Part shown: in pieces, positions 1 through 8,708 of the stretch
Layout of the letters: every line of letters starts with the position of its first letter
Numbering within the stretch: the first letter of the stretch is position 1
Assembly: GCF_900258505.1 (NCBI RefSeq)
Contig: NZ_LT984895.1
Location: forward strand, 1,946,928 to 2,010,927
Length of the DNA: 64,000 nucleotides
Source: Brachybacterium timonense
Lineage (GTDB): Bacteria > Actinomycetota > Actinomycetes > Actinomycetales > Dermabacteraceae
Direction: 5' to 3'
The notes under the pieces: model-generated
Databases searched by the model: none
Told to the model about the DNA's origin: nothing
Seen by the model: only the letters and a program-made list of their open reading frames with translations
Position numbers and translations under genes: made by a program

Positions 1-50
1 GTCGCCCCCGACGCCGTCCTCACCTTCCGCAGGAACACCACCCGCTTAGT
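1..50 (+). other. End of an upstream gene, frame uncertain
   Basis: The first 50 bases look coding but two readings compete. In one frame nearly every third base is C; in the next frame the same bases give a Pro/Ser/Thr/Ala-rich tail that stops at a TAG at 47-49, just before the next possible start. I cannot choose between them without the sequence to the left. Confidence 0.3.
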
Positions 51-470
51 GTGTCACTCCACACAGGCGCGAGCCGCCCACCAGCACCGATACACCCGCA
101 ACCCCAGGGAATACCCCAGAGAGGTCCAAGTCAGGTCCGATCCGGTGACAGACGGAAGCCCGCTCCGGTCAAGAAGCCCAAGAACGACAGTGAGGATGCG
201 CCGGTGCAGTACCCGGTGCGGGCGTTTGTGGTGACGTGGACCGAACTGGATCGGTGGTGGACCCACTACGACCCGGCTGTGCTCGCCGTCGAACTCACCG
301 ACGAACAGGTCGCCACGTTCCTGCGCGTGATCGAACACACGGTCGCGTTTGCCGACGCCCTCCAAGCCGCCCTCACCAACCCCGACGACACCACCGCCGC
401 CGCCTCCGGCTCTGTCGATGAGAGGGATGACGGACCGGCGGGTGGGCGTCCGCAGCTGCGCGCCATCTAA
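51..470 (+). CDS. Small conjugation-module protein of unknown function
   Basis: About 139 residues from a GTG start; the frame is open to the left edge of the window, so the true start may be further upstream or at the internal GTG near 204. The first ~50 residues are Pro/Arg/Lys-rich and weakly biased in codon use. The remainder, beginning around VQYPVRAF, has normal GC-rich third positions and contains a Trp-rich stretch (ELDRWW) followed by an acidic helix-like segment. No family is recognised. It lies just upstream of the membrane-anchored conjugation protein and probably belongs to the same transfer operon. Confidence 0.5.
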   Translation: MSLHTGASRPPAPIHPQPQGIPQRGPSQVRSGDRRKPAPVKKPKNDSEDAPVQYPVRAFVVTWTELDRWWTHYDPAVLAVELTDEQVATFLRVIEHTVAFADALQAALTNPDDTTAAASGSVDERDDGPAGGRPQLRAI

Positions 471-518
471 CCGCCTCCGTCTGCTGGTGTGTGGGGTGGG
501 TGGGTGCACCTGCTGGGC

Positions 519-1217
519 ATGGACACTTCTGATCGTTCGTCGCGTCGCCGGCTCGTGCTGATCGCTGCCGGCTCGGTCACGGCCCTGGTGTGTGGGGTCG
601 GGATCTACGGCCTGGCCACCGGACCCCACACTCCCACCAGCACCCCGGGCACGTCACCGACCATCACCACCGGCCCGTCACCCTCCTCGACCACCACCGC
701 CACGGCGAGTCCTTCAGCATCAGAGGCGCCGTCGGTGCCACCGGTGGCGCGGAGCGCTGATCCGGAGCAGTTCGCTCGCAATGTCGCGACCACACTGTTC
801 GCGTGGGACACCACCACCGGGCTGCTCCCGCTGGACTACACCTCCGCGATCCTCGCCGTCGGGGACCCCAGCGGCGCCGAACAAGCCGGCCTCGCCACCG
901 ACGTCGCCGCCTACCTGCCCTCGCGGACCGCCTGGCAGGACCTGCGTGAGTACGGCACCAGTCAACATCTGACAATCGACCGCGCCTACATCCCCGACCA
1001 GTGGGGCGAAGCCGTTGCCCAGGCCCCCGAGGGGCAACTCGCGCCCGGCACGGTCGCCTACACCATCGAGGGCACCCGGCACCGCACCGGGACCTGGAAC
1101 GGTGAACCAGTCACCTCGGCCCACCCTGTGGAGTTCACGGTGTTCGTGGTCTGCGCGCCGACCTACGACACCTGCCACCTGCTGCGCCTGTCACAGCGCG
1201 ACAACCCACTGCGGTGA
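519..1217 (+). CDS. Single-pass membrane protein, VirB8-like position in the transfer operon
   Basis: 232 residues from the ATG at 519; an earlier GTG at 489 would add ten unlikely residues. A short basic N-terminus (SSRRR) is followed by one membrane segment at about residues 12-33, a Thr/Ser/Pro-rich linker at about 38-75 and a soluble extracytoplasmic domain to the end. This layout (short cytosolic tail, one helix, linker, compact outer domain) is what VirB8/TcpC-type scaffold proteins look like, and its place directly before the peptidoglycan hydrolase fits. The family match is inferred from layout and position, not from a diagnostic motif. Its stop is 7 bases from the next start. Confidence 0.7.
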   Translation: MDTSDRSSRRRLVLIAAGSVTALVCGVGIYGLATGPHTPTSTPGTSPTITTGPSPSSTTTATASPSASEAPSVPPVARSADPEQFARNVATTLFAWDTTTGLLPLDYTSAILAVGDPSGAEQAGLATDVAAYLPSRTAWQDLREYGTSQHLTIDRAYIPDQWGEAVAQAPEGQLAPGTVAYTIEGTRHRTGTWNGEPVTSAHPVEFTVFVVCAPTYDTCHLLRLSQRDNPLR

Positions 1218-1224
1218 CCCGGCC

Positions 1225-2844
1225 GTGAAGAAACTCGCCGTCATCGCTACCGTGCTCGTGCTGTTCAGCCCCGCCCTGCTCCTGCTGGGGGTTGGGATGA
1301 TGTTCAGCCCCGGCGCCAACGCCTCCTGCACCACCGCAAGTGCTTCAGGCCCCGGGGTGGTGGGGCCCGTACCTGACTCACTGGACGTGACGACCGCTGA
1401 CGGGCAGACCTTCACGCTGAACACCACCCAGCTCACCCACGCCGCCACCATCATCCAGACCGGCTCCCAAATCGAAGGGGTCACGCGTGACGGGCTGCAG
1501 ATCGCGCTCATGGCCGCCCTCACCGAGTCGAATCTGCGGATGCTGGCCAACACCAGCGTCTACCCCGACTCCGGCACCTATCCCCACGACGGGGACGCCT
1601 CCGACCACGACAGTCTCGGCCTGTTCCAGATGCGACCCCAAGCCGGATGGGGCACCGTCCCCGACCTCATGGACCCCGTCTACCAGGCCCGCGCGTTCTT
1701 CGGCGGACCCACCGGCCCTAACCACCCCTCACCCCGCGGCCTGCTCGACATCCCGGGCTGGCAGACCCTGTCGAAAGGTGAAGCCGCCCAAGCCGTCGAG
1801 GTGTCGGCCTACCCCGACCGGTACGCGAACTACGAGCCCGTCGCCGAACAGATCCTGACCACACTCACCACCCCCAGCATCACCAGTCCACCATTGCCGG
1901 AGACCGGGCGTGTGGTCTTCCCGCTGCCCGAGGGCACCTGGGTCGCCACCTCGCCGTTTGGGATGCGCGTCCATCCCATCACCGGGGAGAACAAGCTTCA
2001 CACCGGCGCGGACTACTCCGCCCCCGACGGCACCCCCATCCTCGCCTCCGCCGACGGCATCGTCACGCACGCCTCGATGTCCGGCGGGTACGGCGGGCTG
2101 ATCATCATCGAACACACCATCGGCGGGCAGAAGATCGCCACCGCCTACGCCCACCTGTGGGAGACCGGCTTTCACGTCAACGTCGGCGACACCGTCACCG
2201 CCGGACAACACATCGGCGATGTCGGCTCGGCCGGCTACTCCACCGGCACGCACCTGCACTTCGAACTCCGCCAAGGGGGTAGCGACGGTGAGTTCACCGA
2301 TCCCCAGCCCTGGCTCGACCAACACACCACCGGCAACCTCCCAGCCCCCACCACGCCGGTCGAGCAGGAAGGCTGCAACCCGGCCGCGACGCAGCCCGCG
2401 CCGCCCCAAGGACCCGATGCCGGGGACCCGGACCGCAAGGTCGATGACCCCACCACCGACGGACAGATCACCGCCCGTATGCTCCACGTCTACACCCAAG
2501 CCCTCACCGCCTACCCCGACAGCTCCTGGGCCTGCTACTCACCCCGCCCCGGCACCAAATCCGAACACCCCCTCGGACGAGCCTGCGATGTCACCTTCGG
2601 CAACGCCATCGGCACCCGCCCCACACCCCAGCAGCTCGAAACCGGATGGGCGCTGACGAACTGGCTCAAAGACAACGCCGAAACCCTCGGCGTCGAGTAC
2701 CTGATCTGGCAAGGCCAGATCTGGTCCCTCGCCCGCGACGCCGAGGGTTGGCGACCCTACAACGGCGGTGGCATGCACGACCCCAACGATGTCACCGGCG
2801 GCCACTACGACCACGTCCACATCACCGTGAAGGAAGGCAGCTGA
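1225..2844 (+). CDS. Three-domain peptidoglycan hydrolase of the conjugation module (lysozyme-like, M23, LAS-type)
   Basis: 539 residues from GTG 1225, chosen because the longer open frame overlaps the previous gene. An N-terminal signal or membrane segment spans about residues 5-26. Next comes a lytic-transglycosylase-like region with Glu101 in the motif ALTESN and SLGLFQM further on. An M23 metallopeptidase domain follows at about 240-350, with ligands His259 and Asp263 (HTGAD) and His343/His345 (THLHFEL). The C-terminal domain has H448..D455 (EHPLGRACD) and H527, H530, H532 (HYDHVH), the ligand pattern of LAS/M15-like peptidases. It presumably opens the cell wall for the transfer channel. 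The third domain assignment is from motif spacing only. Confidence 0.85.
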   Translation: MKKLAVIATVLVLFSPALLLLGVGMMFSPGANASCTTASASGPGVVGPVPDSLDVTTADGQTFTLNTTQLTHAATIIQTGSQIEGVTRDGLQIALMAALTESNLRMLANTSVYPDSGTYPHDGDASDHDSLGLFQMRPQAGWGTVPDLMDPVYQARAFFGGPTGPNHPSPRGLLDIPGWQTLSKGEAAQAVEVSAYPDRYANYEPVAEQILTTLTTPSITSPPLPETGRVVFPLPEGTWVATSPFGMRVHPITGENKLHTGADYSAPDGTPILASADGIVTHASMSGGYGGLIIIEHTIGGQKIATAYAHLWETGFHVNVGDTVTAGQHIGDVGSAGYSTGTHLHFELRQGGSDGEFTDPQPWLDQHTTGNLPAPTTPVEQEGCNPAATQPAPPQGPDAGDPDRKVDDPTTDGQITARMLHVYTQALTAYPDSSWACYSPRPGTKSEHPLGRACDVTFGNAIGTRPTPQQLETGWALTNWLKDNAETLGVEYLIWQGQIWSLARDAEGWRPYNGGGMHDPNDVTGGHYDHVHITVKEGS

Positions 2845-2850
2845 ACACTC

Positions 2851-3117
2851 GTGAACATCTACCCTGACTTCGGCGCCTTCGGTGACAACACCACCCTCCA
2901 CAACGTGATCGGTGCCCTGCTTACGTTCGTCCTCGTCACCGCCGTCCTCACCATGCTCATCTCCGGCATCACCTGGGCCATCGCCACAGCGAACGGCAAC
3001 CACACCACCGCCACCAAAGCCCGCACCGGACTCCTCGTCGCCCTCGGCACCGCCGCCCTCGCCGGCGCCGGCATCACCTGGCTCAACTGGCTCATCCACC
3101 TCGGCGACCAGCTCTGA
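2851..3117 (+). CDS. Small two-helix membrane protein, VirB2/TrbC-like pilin candidate (copy 1)
   Basis: 88 residues from GTG 2851, six bases after the hydrolase stop. Two hydrophobic segments (about residues 18-42 and 58-80) are separated by a polar loop, NGNHTTATKAR, the usual VirB2/TrbC arrangement. It aligns along its length with the protein at 4369-4701: N-x-x-G-A, then IS-x-I-x-W, then G-x-L-V and G-A-x-x-T-x-x-N occur in the same order. The likely role is the transmembrane pilin or channel subunit of the mating apparatus. Its stop codon abuts the stop of the convergent gene at 3118 with no gap. Confidence 0.75.
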   Translation: MNIYPDFGAFGDNTTLHNVIGALLTFVLVTAVLTMLISGITWAIATANGNHTTATKARTGLLVALGTAALAGAGITWLNWLIHLGDQL

Positions 3118-4170
3118 TTAAGTGGCGCGGGCGGTCGTGTGTCTTACCTTTTCGGATGGAGCGGCGATAGGTCGATGGGGTGCCCGACGCGCTGCGCGGA
3201 CAACGAATTCTGGGGCGTCGATTAGTTGCACAGTCGCCGCAAGGTGGCCACTCCATGACACCGGGTCTGCGGCCGGATCGATGGGGATCGCATGACGCAC
3301 GCTGTCGATGAGGTTGGCGGGAAGGTGCGCGGTCGCTTCGTGCAGAATCTGCATTTGTACTTGTTCGCGCTCTGTGGTCATGGCGGGTCCGCGGCGCCGC
3401 TGGAGCCGAGTCAGTGCGTTATCAGGCTCCGTGATCTCGACGGGTTCGGTCGATGCAGTGAGGAGTCGCTCGACGGCTGACGAATGCCATGCGGGGACGA
3501 TGTCAGTGGGAGTCGGGACCCTGATGCCTTGAACGGCCTCGATCGCGCTCCGTCCTAGGGCCAGTGAAATGCTGCCGGGGTCTTCATGAGCGTTCACATA
3601 GCGCACAGCGTCGATTCCAGGAGCGCACACATCATTCAGGGCGGCATCTCCCATGAAGTCGACTACTTCTGGACCACATCCGTTTTGAAGGACGATGTCG
3701 GTGCGCAGAGTAACGCGGTACAGGAAGAATGTTTCACCGGCCCCGCTTTGATCGTGAATCCTGCGGAACATGTTATGCACGGCCGCCTCATAGGTACCGA
3801 TGTGGAGAGCCTTGGTGCGCTGCCGTGCTGCCCAGCGGGCGACAGCGGTATCGCCACCCATGCGTAGTCGCGTGGCTTCATCCAAAGACGCTGCCGGGTC
3901 GAAGTTCTCAGAGGGCCAGTCCGAATGGGTCGAGGTGTGCCACCACGACAGGGCTGGAACCTTCCCGTCGTCAAGCGCCGGGTCCGCCGGGTGCTCCACA
4001 ACCTGGGTGGCGGCTTCCGCCGAGCTATCCACACCGCAGCCGGGACAGGACTCGCCACCACAGGCCCATCGTTCAAGCCAGTCATCGTCGAAGTCCTGCC
4101 GATGGCCGCATGCTGCGCACTGCGTCTGCCGCAGGCGATAAAAGTTCGGGCGACGATCCAACAAAGGCAT
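3118..4170 (-). CDS. Zinc-ribbon protein of unknown function, cargo inside the transfer operon
   Basis: 350 residues from ATG 4170; longer open frame upstream is poorly coding. The N-terminus holds a four-cysteine zinc ribbon (C18-x2-C21, C42-x2-C45, with an extra C37). The middle, about residues 110-215, contains the blocks ALHIGTYEAA, FFLYRV and YVNAHEDPG, which loosely recall RES- or ADP-ribosyltransferase-like folds; I regard that only as a hint. No membrane segment or signal peptide. It is transcribed against the conjugation operon, sits exactly between two paralogous pilin-like genes, and has less GC-biased third positions than its neighbours, so it looks like later-acquired cargo. Function unknown; anti-phage, toxin or entry-exclusion roles are all open. 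Confidence 0.7.
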   Translation of the reverse strand: MPLLDRRPNFYRLRQTQCAACGHRQDFDDDWLERWACGGESCPGCGVDSSAEAATQVVEHPADPALDDGKVPALSWWHTSTHSDWPSENFDPAASLDEATRLRMGGDTAVARWAARQRTKALHIGTYEAAVHNMFRRIHDQSGAGETFFLYRVTLRTDIVLQNGCGPEVVDFMGDAALNDVCAPGIDAVRYVNAHEDPGSISLALGRSAIEAVQGIRVPTPTDIVPAWHSSAVERLLTASTEPVEITEPDNALTRLQRRRGPAMTTEREQVQMQILHEATAHLPANLIDSVRHAIPIDPAADPVSWSGHLAATVQLIDAPEFVVRAARRAPHRPIAAPSEKVRHTTARAT

Positions 4171-4368
4171 GCCCCATATTCTCCCTTCCTCCAGCGACAC
4201 AGCAGGCGCCCGACGGTGTGCTCGCACCTTGCCGCACGTGTTTGCACGGGCGCTCGTCTGGCAAAAAGGGCGCACCTGACAGGCAGACCTCTCTTGGTTG
4301 CCTGCCCTCCCGGTCACGTCCTGGCAAGGCAGGTCCCCGTTCGTCCTTCTGTCTGTGAGGAGCTTGCT

Positions 4369-4701
4369 GTGTTTGATCTGATGAGCTGTGTTGTGCCGAA
4401 TCTGTCGTCTCTGCCGGTGATGCTGCCGATGGAGGTGGACATCACGCCGAATGATGATGGGCTGCCGGGGATCGCGCAGCTGCGCAACATCGTGGGTGCG
4501 GTGATGACGATCGGGCTGATTCTGTCGGTGCTGGCGCTGATCATCTCCGCGATCGTGTGGGGCTTCGGCGCGAACTCGTCCAACCCGCACCTGGCCGGCC
4601 GCGGCAAGGTCGGTGTCCTGGTCTCGTGCGGGGCGGCGATCATCTGCGGCGCTGCGGTCACGCTGATCAACTTCTTCTGGAATGTCGGCCAGTCCGTCTG
4701 A
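4369..4701 (+). CDS. Small two-helix membrane protein, DUF6112/VirB2-like pilin candidate (copy 2)
   Basis: 110 residues. GTG 4369 is chosen because GAGGAG lies seven bases upstream; ATG 4381 is the alternative. After a short N-terminal region (SLPVMLPMEVD) there are two membrane helices, about residues 40-65 and 80-102, split by a polar loop with Asn, His and Arg. The protein resembles DUF6112 members found beside SCO6880-like and TrbL-like proteins in actinobacterial conjugative elements, and it is a paralogue of the 88-residue protein at 2851-3117. Probable role: pilin-like channel subunit. The large open frame running into it from the left is antisense to the zinc-ribbon gene and is not part of this protein. 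Confidence 0.75.
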   Translation: MFDLMSCVVPNLSSLPVMLPMEVDITPNDDGLPGIAQLRNIVGAVMTIGLILSVLALIISAIVWGFGANSSNPHLAGRGKVGVLVSCGAAIICGAAVTLINFFWNVGQSV

Positions 4702-4746
4702 CCCCTACCCAGCCGTTCCAACCCGCGTGTGTGAGGAGTGATTGCG

Positions 4747-6249
4747 GTGGGTGTGTGTGATCTGCCCGTCATCTCAGGTGTCTGCGAAACCGCTGGTGAG
4801 GCTGCCGCCTCGTTGGTGTCGGCCCCGTTCGACTGGCTGGCCCAGGCCATGGGCTCGGCCGCGGGCTGGTTGTTCGAGGCCGTGTGGAACGTCTTCGATG
4901 CCACCACCCTGGTCGACATCACCAGTGACGGATACCTGTCGGTGTACAACCTGCTGTTCGGCATCGCGGTGTTCGTGATGCTGCTGTTCTTCTGCCTCCA
5001 ACTCATCACCGGCCTCATCAGACGTGACCCCACCGCCCTCACCCGCGCCGCCCTCGGCCTCGCCAAGAGCGTGTTGGGGTCGTTCGTGGTGATCACCCTG
5101 ACCGGGCTGCTGTTGGAGGTGGTCGACCAGCTGTGTGTCGGGATCGTCCAAGCCGCCGGGGAAACCACCGAATCTATGGGCGAAAAGATCACGATCCTCG
5201 CCGGTGGACTAGCGGGGATCAACATCGCCGCCCCCGGGGTCGGGGCGATCATCACGATCTTCCTCGCCGGGCTCGCGATCACCTCCGCGGCGATCGTGTG
5301 GCTGTCGCTGCTGGTGCGCAAGGCGCTGCTGCTGGTCGCGATCGTGTTCGCACCCCTGGCCCTGTCGGGCTCGTCGTGGGATGCCACGAGGGGGTGGATC
5401 AGCAAGTGGGCGATGTTCGTGGTCGCGCTGATCTGTTCCAAGCTCGTGCTGGTCGTGATGTTCCTGGTTGCGATCACCCAGGTCGCCGCGCCGATTGATG
5501 GGGACCTGTCCTCGATCAGTGACCCGCTGGCCGGGGTGGTGCTGATGGCGATGGCCGCGTTCGCCCCGTACCTGACGTACCGGTTCATCAGCTTCGTCGG
5601 CTTCGACATGTACCACGCGATCGGCGCCGAACAAGACGCCAAGAACTCCCTCAACCGCCCCATCCCGCTACCGGAACGCCAGCCGGGCAACCCCCGGCAG
5701 GTCCTCGACGGCAGTGGCGGTGATGGCAACGGTGGTGGTGGGAAGCAGCCGGCGAAACCGAGTACCCCGAGCCCCTCCGCATCCCAGGGCGGAGCCGAAG
5801 ACGGAGCTGGCACTAGTGGGGCGGCCGGGGCTTCCGGATCGGGTGCGGCCTCGGGTGGGTCTGCTGCCGCTGCGGGTCCTGCTGCGGCTGCGGCCGTGAT
5901 CGGGGCACAGGTGGCCAAGGATGCCGCCATCGCGGGACCGAAAGCCGGCGCCGAACTCGGTCAGCAGGCCGAGACCGCGGCAGACGCCGCCGACCACACC
6001 CCAAGCCCCAACGGAGGCGGAGGCAATGGTGGGAGTACTCCGCCGGCGCCTGAGCCCGGTGGGACGCCGCCACAGCAGGGCACTCCGTCGGCCGGTGCGG
6101 AGCCCACACCGGGGTCACAGCCACAAGCATCGGAGTCGTCCTCGCCAGGTGGGGGTGAGCAGGTAGCGCCGCCCGCCCCGGTGCCGAACCCGCCGCCCGC
6201 CGACAATCCGCCACCGCCGCCGAGTGCAGGGAAGGAGCCGCAGTCATGA
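4747..6249 (+). CDS. TrbL/VirB6-like polytopic conjugation protein
   Basis: 500 residues from GTG 4747; GAGGAG at 4733-4738 is well spaced for it and would overlap the alternative GTG at 4738. The first ~300 residues carry an outward-facing N-terminal part and about six hydrophobic helices, including the central FLAGLAITSA and VRKALLLVA segments typical of TrbL/VirB6 channel proteins. From about residue 305 to the end the protein is a Gly/Pro/Ser/Ala-rich, probably disordered tail that ends in a proline run. It should form part of the inner-membrane translocation channel. Stop and next start overlap as ATGA, so it is translationally coupled to the SCO6880-like gene. Confidence 0.85.
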   Translation: MGVCDLPVISGVCETAGEAAASLVSAPFDWLAQAMGSAAGWLFEAVWNVFDATTLVDITSDGYLSVYNLLFGIAVFVMLLFFCLQLITGLIRRDPTALTRAALGLAKSVLGSFVVITLTGLLLEVVDQLCVGIVQAAGETTESMGEKITILAGGLAGINIAAPGVGAIITIFLAGLAITSAAIVWLSLLVRKALLLVAIVFAPLALSGSSWDATRGWISKWAMFVVALICSKLVLVVMFLVAITQVAAPIDGDLSSISDPLAGVVLMAMAAFAPYLTYRFISFVGFDMYHAIGAEQDAKNSLNRPIPLPERQPGNPRQVLDGSGGDGNGGGGKQPAKPSTPSPSASQGGAEDGAGTSGAAGASGSGAASGGSAAAAGPAAAAAVIGAQVAKDAAIAGPKAGAELGQQAETAADAADHTPSPNGGGGNGGSTPPAPEPGGTPPQQGTPSAGAEPTPGSQPQASESSSPGGGEQVAPPAPVPNPPPADNPPPPPSAGKEPQS

Positions 6250-7733
6250 GCCGCCGCAACAAGAACAACAGCCACGAACCGGATGCGACCGGTTCGGAGT
6301 TGGTGCCGGTGAAGTTCTCCCGGCTCACCCGCCGCGGCATCCTGCTTGGCCTGTCCTCGGCCCAGCTGGTCACTGTCGGGATCGCGATCGCCACCATCAT
6401 CACCGCCCTGTATGCCGGGGGCGGGATGTGGCTGGCCTACACCGCCCCCATCTGGGCCACCGCCGCCCTGCTCACCTGGGTACCTGTCGCGGGACGCCCG
6501 GTCATCGAGTGGGTGCCGGTGGCCGGCTGGTGGGTCTATCGCACCACCATCGGACAACTCCTCTACCGGCGTCGCATCGTCACCCCACGCCCCGCCGGAA
6601 CCCTCGCCCTACCCGGCGACCAAGCCCGACTCCGCGAATACGAGGACCCGACCACCGGGGCGGGCATGATCCACGACCCCCACCAGAACACGCTCACGGT
6701 GGTCTGCGAGATCACCCACCCCGCATTCGTGCTCCTCGACCCCGCCGAACAAGAACGCCGCGTCACCGCCTGGGGCCGCGTCCTGGCCACCGTCTGTCGC
6801 TCCGGCAGGATCGCCACCCTGCAGATTCTGGAACGCACCCTGCCCGACTCCGGCACCGGACTGGCCGAATGGTGGACCACTCACGGCCACCCTGATGACA
6901 CGAGCTGGGCTGCCACCACCTACGCCGAACTCATCGACCGCGCCGGACCCGCCGGCGAACGCCACGCCACCACACTGTCCATCTCCCTCGACATGAAGAA
7001 CGCGGCGAGGCAGATCCGCACCGCGGGCGGCGGTATCCGCGGCGCCGCCGCCGTCCTGCGTCAAGAGATGAACACCCTTACCGCCGCGCTCCGCTCGGCC
7101 GACCTCACGCCGTCCGGTTGGCTTACCCCCGGACAGATTGCGGTGATCCTGCGCTCGGCCTACGACCCCGCCATCGCCGCCACTTTGGAACGCCACGGCC
7201 AGATCGGCCACCAGCTCGCCACCGCCGGCCCCGTCGCGGTCAACGAGACCTGGGGTCGTATCCGCACCGACTCCGCCCACCACGCCGTGCTGTGGATCAG
7301 CGAATGGCCCCGCTCCATGGTCTACCCAGGTTTCCTCTCACCCATCCTGCTCTCCAGCGGAATCCAACGATCGTTCTCCCTGATCTGCACCCCCATGCGG
7401 TCCGACCAAGCCGCCCGCGACATCCGCAAGAAGAAGGTCGAGCACATCTCCGACCAAGCCCAACGCGCCAAAATCGGGCAGATCGAAGACGCCTCCCAGA
7501 CGGCTGAGTACCACGATGTCCTCCAGCAAGAAGCAGACCTCACCGCCGGCCACGGCATCCTGCGCTACACCGGCCTGATCACCGTCACCGCCACCACGAT
7601 CGAAGACCTCGACGCCCACGTCGCCGCCCTCGAACAAGCCGCCATCCAAGCCAACTGCGAAACCCGACTCCTCGCCGGACAACAAGCCAAAGCCTTCACC
7701 GCCGCAGCTCTACCCCTGTGTCGGCAGGTGTGA
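6246..7733 (+). CDS. SCO6880-family conjugation membrane protein
   Basis: 495 residues. A polar N-terminus leads into two membrane helices at about residues 34-60 and 62-82, followed by a large cytoplasmic domain. This matches the SCO6880 family, which accompanies VirB4-like ATPases in actinobacterial elements. The layout (PrgI/VirB3-like helices plus a VirB4 N-terminal-like domain without a Walker motif) suggests that it and the separate ATPase at 10444-11928 together replace a full VirB3-VirB4 pair; that is inference. The start overlaps the TrbL stop as ATGA. Directly downstream the operon is interrupted by a three-gene cassette on the other strand. Confidence 0.85.
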   Translation: MSRRNKNNSHEPDATGSELVPVKFSRLTRRGILLGLSSAQLVTVGIAIATIITALYAGGGMWLAYTAPIWATAALLTWVPVAGRPVIEWVPVAGWWVYRTTIGQLLYRRRIVTPRPAGTLALPGDQARLREYEDPTTGAGMIHDPHQNTLTVVCEITHPAFVLLDPAEQERRVTAWGRVLATVCRSGRIATLQILERTLPDSGTGLAEWWTTHGHPDDTSWAATTYAELIDRAGPAGERHATTLSISLDMKNAARQIRTAGGGIRGAAAVLRQEMNTLTAALRSADLTPSGWLTPGQIAVILRSAYDPAIAATLERHGQIGHQLATAGPVAVNETWGRIRTDSAHHAVLWISEWPRSMVYPGFLSPILLSSGIQRSFSLICTPMRSDQAARDIRKKKVEHISDQAQRAKIGQIEDASQTAEYHDVLQQEADLTAGHGILRYTGLITVTATTIEDLDAHVAALEQAAIQANCETRLLAGQQAKAFTAAALPLCRQV

Positions 7734-7751
7734 AGGGTCGGCGGGTTCCGG

Positions 7752-8108
7752 CTAGAGGAAACTCAACGCCAGGGTGACGCAGGACAGTGCCAGCATCCCC
7801 AAGCAGTTGACCCAGAAGGCCGATCCGGTCGCTCTTGCTCGGATGTGGGCTGCGGCTGCGCACAGGAAGTAGGCGATGACCCCGCTGTTGGCTGCGAAGG
7901 CGAGTCCGGGGATCCAGATGCCTGCGATGAGCCCGGCTGCCGCAAGTGTCTTGACGACGAGCAGGGCCCACCACCACTCCTCGGGGAAGCGAACACTGTG
8001 GAGACAGTCGCGGATGAATCGCACCGGCCGGATCGACAGCGCCACATCTACAAGGAGGACGGTGGCCAGAAGCGCTGGTGGCACCCACCAGGAAGGAAGC
8101 AAGATCAT
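7752..8108 (-). CDS. DoxX-like membrane protein
   Basis: 118 residues with four hydrophobic segments (about 8-26, 44-66, 70-90 and 97-117), the size and topology of DoxX-family proteins. The Pro-x-x-W-W and KTLAAAGLI region after the first helix is characteristic of this group. DoxX proteins are associated with redox or thiol stress in several bacteria, but no function can be read from this sequence. Its ATG overlaps the stop of the TetR gene as ATGA, so the two are translationally coupled and it is the most obvious target of that regulator. Confidence 0.75.
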   Translation of the reverse strand: MILLPSWWVPPALLATVLLVDVALSIRPVRFIRDCLHSVRFPEEWWWALLVVKTLAAAGLIAGIWIPGLAFAANSGVIAYFLCAAAAHIRARATGSAFWVNCLGMLALSCVTLALSFL

Positions 8109-8698
8109 GAGTCGCCTCCCTCATGGGGGCAGATCGCCGCGAAGACCTCGCTCAGCTGAGCCAGAAACTCCGATGCGGATCTCTCCGGGGTGGCCGACCA
8201 GATGAACAGGCTTCCGATGTACGCCGCGTGGAGCGCTTCAGCACGCCCGCGGGTCCCCATCGGCCCTGAGCATCCGCAGGCGGTCATGAGCTGTTCAAAC
8301 ACAGCGATCAACCGCCGCGCGAGGTCGGCGAAAACCACAGAGGAGTGCCGCCCGCCCACCAGGATCGAGGCGTAGGCCTGGGCAAGATCACGACGCTCTT
8401 CGAACAGCACCACGAATGGTTCCACCACGGCGACTGCGTCCGTGCCACACCAGACGTTGCCACCGAGGACTTGCGTGTCAGCAAGCTGCTGGCGTTCCTC
8501 GATGAGGCCGTCGAAGAGTTCTACGAGTAGAGCTTCCTTGTCGCCAGCCGCCATGACGGTCCCGACACTCACGTCGGCTTCTCGGGCAATGTCGCGCACA
8601 GTCGTCGCGAGGAACCCGCGCTCCTCGAACAGCCGGGCCGCGGCCTGCAACACGGCGCGGCGCGTCGTCTGACGCGCCTCAGTCCTAGCAGTGACCAC
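8105..8698 (-). CDS. TetR-family transcriptional repressor
   Basis: 197 residues. GTG 8698 is chosen because AGGAGG lies five bases upstream; a longer reading frame would start inside or before the operator. A TetR N-terminal helix-turn-helix occupies about residues 10-55 (AAARLFEERGF, then TTVRDIAREADVSVGT). The last recognition-helix segment, TVMAAGDKEALL, departs from the usual Y-x-H-F pattern. The C-terminal ligand domain has a CGCSG cysteine pair and is otherwise unassigned. Two perfect palindromes overlap its promoter, so autorepression is likely. It is coupled to the DoxX-like gene and opposes the conjugation operon. Confidence 0.85.
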   Translation of the reverse strand: MVTARTEARQTTRRAVLQAAARLFEERGFLATTVRDIAREADVSVGTVMAAGDKEALLVELFDGLIEERQQLADTQVLGGNVWCGTDAVAVVEPFVVLFEERRDLAQAYASILVGGRHSSVVFADLARRLIAVFEQLMTACGCSGPMGTRGRAEALHAAYIGSLFIWSATPERSASEFLAQLSEVFAAICPHEGGDS

Positions 8699-8708
8699 TT
8701 CCACCTCC

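Noticed and set aside
4314-5930. 538-residue open frame on the - strand opposite the TrbL-like gene
   Set aside because: Its residues are Ala/Thr/Ser/Pro-rich without motifs; the + strand gene has ribosome binding site, membrane helices and neighbours that fit. It is an antisense shadow of GC-rich codons.
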